Assembly (NCBI GenBank): GCA_023374045.1
Contig: CM041780.1
Span: 30,002,337-30,066,336 of the forward strand
Length of the DNA: 64,000 nucleotides
Direction of reading: 5' to 3'
Origin: Limonium bicolor
Lineage: Eukaryota > Streptophyta > Magnoliopsida > Caryophyllales > Plumbaginaceae
In this document: positions 59,372-64,000 of the stretch, piece after piece
How the letters are laid out: each line of letters begins with the position of its first letter
Numbering within the stretch: the stretch's first letter is position 1
Program-made: the position numbers and the translations under genes
Notes under the pieces: model-generated
Seen by the model: the letters and a program-made list of their open reading frames with translations, nothing else
Told to the model about the DNA's origin: nothing
Database searches by the model: none

Positions 59372-59870
59372 CAGAATAAGAAAACGGAGAGCAAGAGCGA
59401 AGCGAAAAGAGTGAAAGATTCGAAAAAAGGATGCAAGGAAAGGCGACGGAGTCTGGGCGAGCAAGGAAAGAAGGTATCTGAAAGAGTTCGAAGCTAAAGC
59501 TTTGGAGAAAAACGATTCCCGCCCAGTTGATAAAATTAAAGGGAGATCCTGCACCTTCCTGGAAACAGGGCGCTGACACAAAAGCGACTCTGCAAATTCT
59601 ACATCGAAAAGGCGCAGGCACGGGCCGGGCACGGGCAAGAGCACAATTAGAAAGAGAAAGTTCTTTTTCCTTTTTTTAAAAAAGAACAAAGAAAAAGAAA
59701 AGAGAACTTGTGGGACTAAGGGGAAATGATAGCCGGAAGAATAAAAGGCCCCAGCAGGAAGAGCAAAAGGCCATAGCGTCAGAATAAAAAAAAGCAACAA
59801 AAGCACACGCTGAAAGAGAAAGTTCTACTTTTTACGTTAATATAATCAAAAGTAGAACTTGTGGGACTGA
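59372..59870. promoter_or_regulatory. Upstream region of the antisense gene and 3' end of element D
   Basis: No gene. A block GAAAGAGAAAGTTCT ... AGAACTTGTGGGACT occurs twice (59650-59709 and 59811-59868). The second block holds a perfect 13-bp inverted repeat (59820-59832 / 59848-59860). The purine-rich stretch before 59871 should include the D polypurine tract. The promoter of the antisense gene is expected here or in the LTR, but no clear TATA is seen. Confidence 0.45.
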
Positions 59871-60286
59871 TGAAGAGGGAAAAGTACGAGAATAAGGAAG
59901 AATAGAGCATCCGGTTCCATGTGCCTGGAAGGAACAGCTTAGAACAAAGGATATCGACCGGATCAGAGTGTGATCCGGCCGGATGGGTATTTAAATATCC
60001 CACTTATATGTAAATGCCAGCCTGGCAATTAAAAAGAAGGACAGGCTGGCAACTCTCGATTTGACAATGTAAAACACTATAAATAGGGGTTCAACCCCAC
60101 AATAAAACATACGTTCTCACATTCGAGATTACATACTGTTGTATTATCTGCGCGATTCTCTCTCTCTCAAAGCTCGAGCACTCAGTAACAAGGTAACTCG
60201 ATGAAGCACAAAGGCCTAGCAGTAGAGTAGGGATTCGATTAGAGGTTTAGATAGGAGCTTAGGGAATTTGGGAACTTACTATTTCA
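59871..60286 (+). repeat. 3' LTR of element D
   Basis: 416 bp; two substitutions and no gaps against 34966-35381. Confidence 0.92.
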
Positions 60287-60291
60287 TTTAG
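60287..60291. repeat. Target-site duplication of element D, right (TTTAG)
   Basis: Matches 34961-34965. Confidence 0.9.
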
Positions 60292-60492
60292 TAATGTGTT
60301 AATAATCTTAGGAAAAAGTTTTAGGTCCTAAGAAGTTCATTTGGGTGTTTATTTACCCTTAAACTGTCAAAGGGTGCAACATCTTGCTTTGTGTTGACCA
60401 CTGTTGTTCTCAGTTGACTTTTAAGGCATGTTTAGGCCTTAATTAATGTGATTAGATGTTTAATCCATGTTTTATTAGTTTGGGGTATTTCA
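60292..60492 (-). repeat. Family C LTR, segment 3 (PPT side)
   Basis: The last part of the LTR begun at 15919. It ends TTTGGGGTATTTCA, followed by a PPT complement at 60496-60505. Confidence 0.8.
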
Positions 60493-61132
60493 ATCTACCC
60501 CCCTTAAAAAGACTTCGTCCCGAAGTCGCTTAATCAAATAGGTAAGTATATAAATATATAACTACCCATTATTCCCATAATGTATATCTATGTGATATAT
60601 AATTTACATACATCGTATTGTGCTCATACAGCACATAGCCATCACTTTGTGGCGTTAGTTCAATCATATATGGATATAGGTGATCCATCAGCACCATTAT
60701 TTCCTATCAGTTCTACCAACCCTGACAACCTCCCCGAGGTGTCCATAACATACCATCATTCCACATTCCATGTCTAATGATTCATTTTGTATCTAGGCGA
60801 TACCATATGTAATCATTCTACAAAGCAATATAAATACATATATCACAAGTAGTATAAGAAAATATTACACACATGGGTATAAGCACATCATTCAAACAGG
60901 TATCTCATAAGATACATACATATAAGTGCATATCACACATAAACAAACCAAACAACCAACAACGTACGCCCCGCGTACCAAACATAACCAACAAAACCAA
61001 TTCACTGTATTCCATGCATACGAAACAAATAAACAAACAAACCTCATATGCCCCGCACACCACCAATTTACTGTATGCAATGCATACAAAACAACCAAAC
61101 TTAGTGCACACATGTGCACAACCAAGAGGCTC

Positions 61133-61142
61133 TACCCCCCTT
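61133..61142 (-). promoter_or_regulatory. Internal PPT-like tract, region G
   Basis: GGCTCTACCCCCCTTAAAA, followed by a GGGTTACGCC context like the others. Confidence 0.5.
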
Positions 61143-61696
61143 AAAAAGGGTTACGCCCCCGTACCCCACAAGTATACAACAGCCGCTCAACAAGGAGCGC
61201 TGGATACTTGGCTCCCAAAGAGTTCTCCAACTCATGGATTATCCTCATATCAGAGAGACGGGTATGACTCTAGCCCTTCAGGGCTCCACAATACATAAAG
61301 GTGAGGCACTAAACTATTTGTGCTCTCTCCCAAGTTCGTTCTAATGGGCCCACTCGCTCCGTATGAGGTGTAGACCTATGAACATAGGCTCAATTTGCCT
61401 CTTTCCATTGTTGTGTATCCTCTCATCTGGATCACTAACATACATGCGTGTGTCTTCTCTCACTGATATTCAGCTTGAGATGTAATATGACATTGGCTAC
61501 TGTTAGTACTTAGTGCTCTTTGCACTTGTCTTAGTAATACTAAGACGTACTAGCTTACATGTCCACGAAGATAAAGCTTATCATCCGTGTCTCCAAGTGG
61601 TCTTGTTCCGGAGTAACACACTGTTGTAGTTTTTTTTACACACTCGTGTTGATATCCATTACATCTTCCCGTATCCCCACTAGATTAATAACTGCA

Positions 61697-61745
61697 CAAG
61701 TGCAATACCAAAACACTCAGTCATACAGAGTGCAGAGGCGTAAAC
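61697..61745 (-). other. 49-nt invariant block, region G
   Basis: Identical to the A, B and E copies. Confidence 0.85.
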
Positions 61746-63388
61746 CCTCGGCAGCTATTATCTAATTAGTCAAACAGATAAGATGAGCGAATTATCATGT
61801 GAGTGGTACATTCGATGTCCATTGTTCCTTGCTTAAGGTATCTGCTAGTATTTGGCTTTGTCTCTCATCATTGCATAGTCACGCGTTTATGTCCATATCC
61901 TCTGGTAGATTTCCTCTAGATTGCAAGAATTTGCTCGATCACTATGAGGATTCTACATACTATTCGTCCATAATGGGTTTCCCATGTTTCTTTCCTTCAG
62001 TTTCACGTCCTTGAACGGTTCCCTGTCTTCACTGTGTATTGTCTACTGATCTCTGTTGAAGGTTCTTGATTTCTCTAGCCCGTTTGTTTAACTGCGGCTC
62101 TTCTCGTCCATCTTCGAGGTAATCTGCTTCACTGTCCTTAGTACGGAGTTGACTACTTCTCGTGTTCCTAACACTACTTGTCTACTTGCATGGGGTACCG
62201 TACTGATACATTACTACCTACCCAACTAAATCATAAATAAGTCTGTCAGGCCCACATGCTCCTATCGGAGTGCGGTCGTCCCATGTCTCATTTAGTAAAC
62301 TGGTAATGTCTGTCACACGGGTATTGCGAAGTATTCTGTTGTCAATCTCCCTTTGATGGATATCCTTTTTTTTTTATCAGTTCTTGTTATCGATCTCATT
62401 GAGTGCAACACATATTCCTTTTCTCCCTGTTTATCCTGATCATATCCCATCCATAGTTCATATTCGTTCCCTCATCCGTTTAATTGGATGTATTGCAGAT
62501 TGCATAATAGCTTGAGCAACTTGGCTCTTCACTTCCAAACCATCCTCACTGACGGTGGTGCATCTACAAAGGGTATGCTTGTCCATAAGGACTAAACATT
62601 CATCACTAGTAGTGATTAGCATTAAATGCGGGTATACACTGATGGTATTTGGCTAATAAGCCCTGTCTGAAAATTCTTGAATAATTAAACTGGTGTGGTT
62701 TACAATCACAGTGGCTGTACAATTCCCCAGTTGCAGTGGTTGGACTAATGGTCCTTCCAAAGTTGCATAGGTTTCTAATCTTAAGGTTTGTATGAAAAAG
62801 TTTGAAAAACATTTTTTTTGGTATATATATAATAAAAGACTAAAAAGTAGTAGTTGTAGTTGTAGCACTTGCTCTGTCAAGTGCGCAAGGTAGATGGAAA
62901 TTTCAGTGGTTTACTTGTCGTAGCGCTTGCAATAGCAAGTGCGCCATGTAGGTGGAAATTCTGGTTCAGTAATCACCGGTCTCATTGACTCTGCGTCATC
63001 GAATATGGCTACATGATAATGTAAGCTTTAACATCCTGTTCATATATATATATATATAATCCGTCAAGGTTCCAAGGTACTCGCATCGAGTCCACAAAAC
63101 TAGTCTCAAAGTCATACACAAACAGGCGAGTGGTCAATGACACACTCCCACATATTTATAACATATCTCCGTCTAACATCCAAGGTAAGTACATAAGAAG
63201 GTAAGCAAAAGTCTTCCACCAGCGGTCTCATGGAGTTCAGGGTACTCATGCCCTATCTACTCCCTTGCCTTTATAGGCACCAGCATCAGAAGATGCCTGG
63301 CCATCCTGACCGCCTCGTGGTACTCCAGATCCTCCAGTTGAGGTCTTCTGAGTATTCCTTGGTGGCCTGTAGTTACGGCTCTCTAGGT

Positions 63389-63860
63389 TCATCTAACACT
63401 CGAATCCCTATGGCCCTCTTTCTTGTAGCACCGACACACAACTTTGCGGCCTTCGCAGTCAACCCCAGGATGGTCCTTCCCACAACGCTTACAATAGTAA
63501 TGGCGCTGAGGCTGTCCGGTGCCTGATGATAGTATTTAGTTTAAGTTAAAAATCTAATGATATAAAGGTTAAGGGCACAATTGAATTTAAGAGGTAGGTG
63601 TTCTCACCCTTAGGAGGTGCAGATCTCAGAGGCTGAGCATCTATAACTGGGCCGGTCAACCAAAGGACGGGCTCTTTTCCCTTCGCTCCCTGGTGACCCT
63701 GCTGCCCTTTCTTCTGAAAGAATTTCCTGTTTAAGGTTTCGGGTCAGCATTCAAAAGGTATTTAATATGATAAATAATCTAGAATGGGATAAGTCATTAC
63801 TTTCCCTTCTTCTGGCCATCGCCTGGAGTTGCTCCTCCACCCTCAGACTCTCCCTCCGGG
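63389..63860 (-). pseudogene. gag: Gag, 3' exons only (region G)
   Basis: This is a second copy of the family C gag end at offset +48960. It has part of exon 2 (63860-63801), an intron, exon 3 (63726-63608), an intron (63607-63523) and the zinc-knuckle exon 4 (63522-63389) with the same early stop. Both introns are kept; the donor of the first is GTAATG rather than GTAAGG. The 5' part is removed by the F insertion. Differences from the other copy are few and mostly substitutions. Confidence 0.6.
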
Positions 63861-64000
63861 TGAAATACCCCAAACCTTGATATTTTGTTTAAATACTAAA
63901 CTATGATATTTAAAGGCTAAAAAGTGCCTTAGAAACATCAGTGCACAATTTAAACCACGGTGAGAACAATAAAGTACTATAAATATAGTTTGAGCAAAAA
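63861..64000 (+). mobile_element. Element F, start of an E-like LTR in plus orientation
   Basis: It begins TGAAATACCCCAAACCTTG, the reverse complement of the family E LTR end, and stays recognisably E-like with many substitutions to the window end. The flanking CCGGG (63856-63860) would be its target-site duplication, which cannot be tested here. Confidence 0.8.

Larger units (their letters stand above)
34966..60286 (+). mobile_element. Element D: Tat-lineage Ty3/gypsy retrotransposon, interrupted by E
   Basis: It has TTTAG target-site duplications and 416-bp LTRs that differ at two positions. Order: LTR, PBS, gag, protease, RT, RNase H, second (archaeal-like) RNase H, integrase, 44-bp minisatellite, antisense extra gene, LTR. 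The double RNase H and an antisense gene after pol are known traits of the plant Tat lineage. Without the 14-kb insert E and one ACAAC duplication it is about 11.3 kb. Its genes carry numerous frameshifts and at least one small deletion. Confidence 0.9.
60493..63860 (-). mobile_element. Family C-type internal region G, truncated by F
   Basis: It starts with the PPT, has an internal PPT-like tract only 0.64 kb further (61133-61142), the 49-nt block (61697-61745), then from 62385 the same sequence as 13425-14900. It uses the interrupted C LTR as its 3' LTR. 60493-62384 is non-coding as far as I can see. Confidence 0.78.

Noticed and set aside
60873..61298. 141-codon + strand frame in region G
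   Set aside because: Low-complexity Asn/Thr/Lys/His-rich translation of AC-rich DNA across the internal PPT; no domain, and not conserved in A, B or E.

Overview
The window looks like plant nuclear heterochromatin. I find no host gene, tRNA, rRNA or CRISPR. Essentially every base belongs to a stack of nested LTR retrotransposons. A Ty3/gypsy element with two RNase H domains in pol and a spliced antisense gene (both features of the plant-specific Tat lineage) points to a flowering plant. The species cannot be told from this sequence.

Two kinds of element are present. The first kind (families A, B, C/G, E and F) has very long LTRs (4.1-5.3 kb) that read TGTAACACCCC...GGGGTATTTCA on the + strand. 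The primer-binding site (PBS, initiator-Met type, complement of TGGTATCAGAGC) lies left of the 5' LTR and the polypurine tract (PPT, AAGGGGGGTA) lies right of the 3' LTR. All copies except F are therefore on the minus strand. Their 5-5.7 kb internal regions carry no pol. Only family C carries gag, and it is split by introns. They are LARD-like, apparently non-autonomous elements. The second kind is element D (plus strand, 416-bp LTRs), a Tat-lineage element with degraded gag-pol, a 44-bp minisatellite and an antisense extra gene.

Layout: 1-1507 is a partial 3' LTR of A; 1508-6574 the A internal region; 6575-10780 an A LTR; 10781-13424 a second, truncated A internal region; 13425-15918 the gag end of a family C internal region, joined to A at a TTGTT microhomology; 15919-60492 a family C LTR broken by two insertions. 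Those insertions are element B (16620-30535, target-site duplication ATAAT) and element D (34966-60286, TTTAG). Element D is itself broken by element E (40804-54838, ACAAC), which sits inside the last codons of integrase. At 60493-63860 a second family C-type internal region (G) follows, cut at 63861 by the start of F, an E-like LTR in plus orientation.

The most interesting signal is that the otherwise non-coding, strongly diverged internal regions of A, B, E and G share a set of conserved nucleic-acid features. These are a PBS folded into a covarying hairpin, a U5 hairpin, a three-way-junction-like leader, two further stem-loops, an internal second copy of the PPT, and a 49-nt block identical in all five copies. 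I read this as a shared cis-acting RNA scaffold used by elements that must borrow their proteins. The function is inference; the sequence conservation is seen directly.
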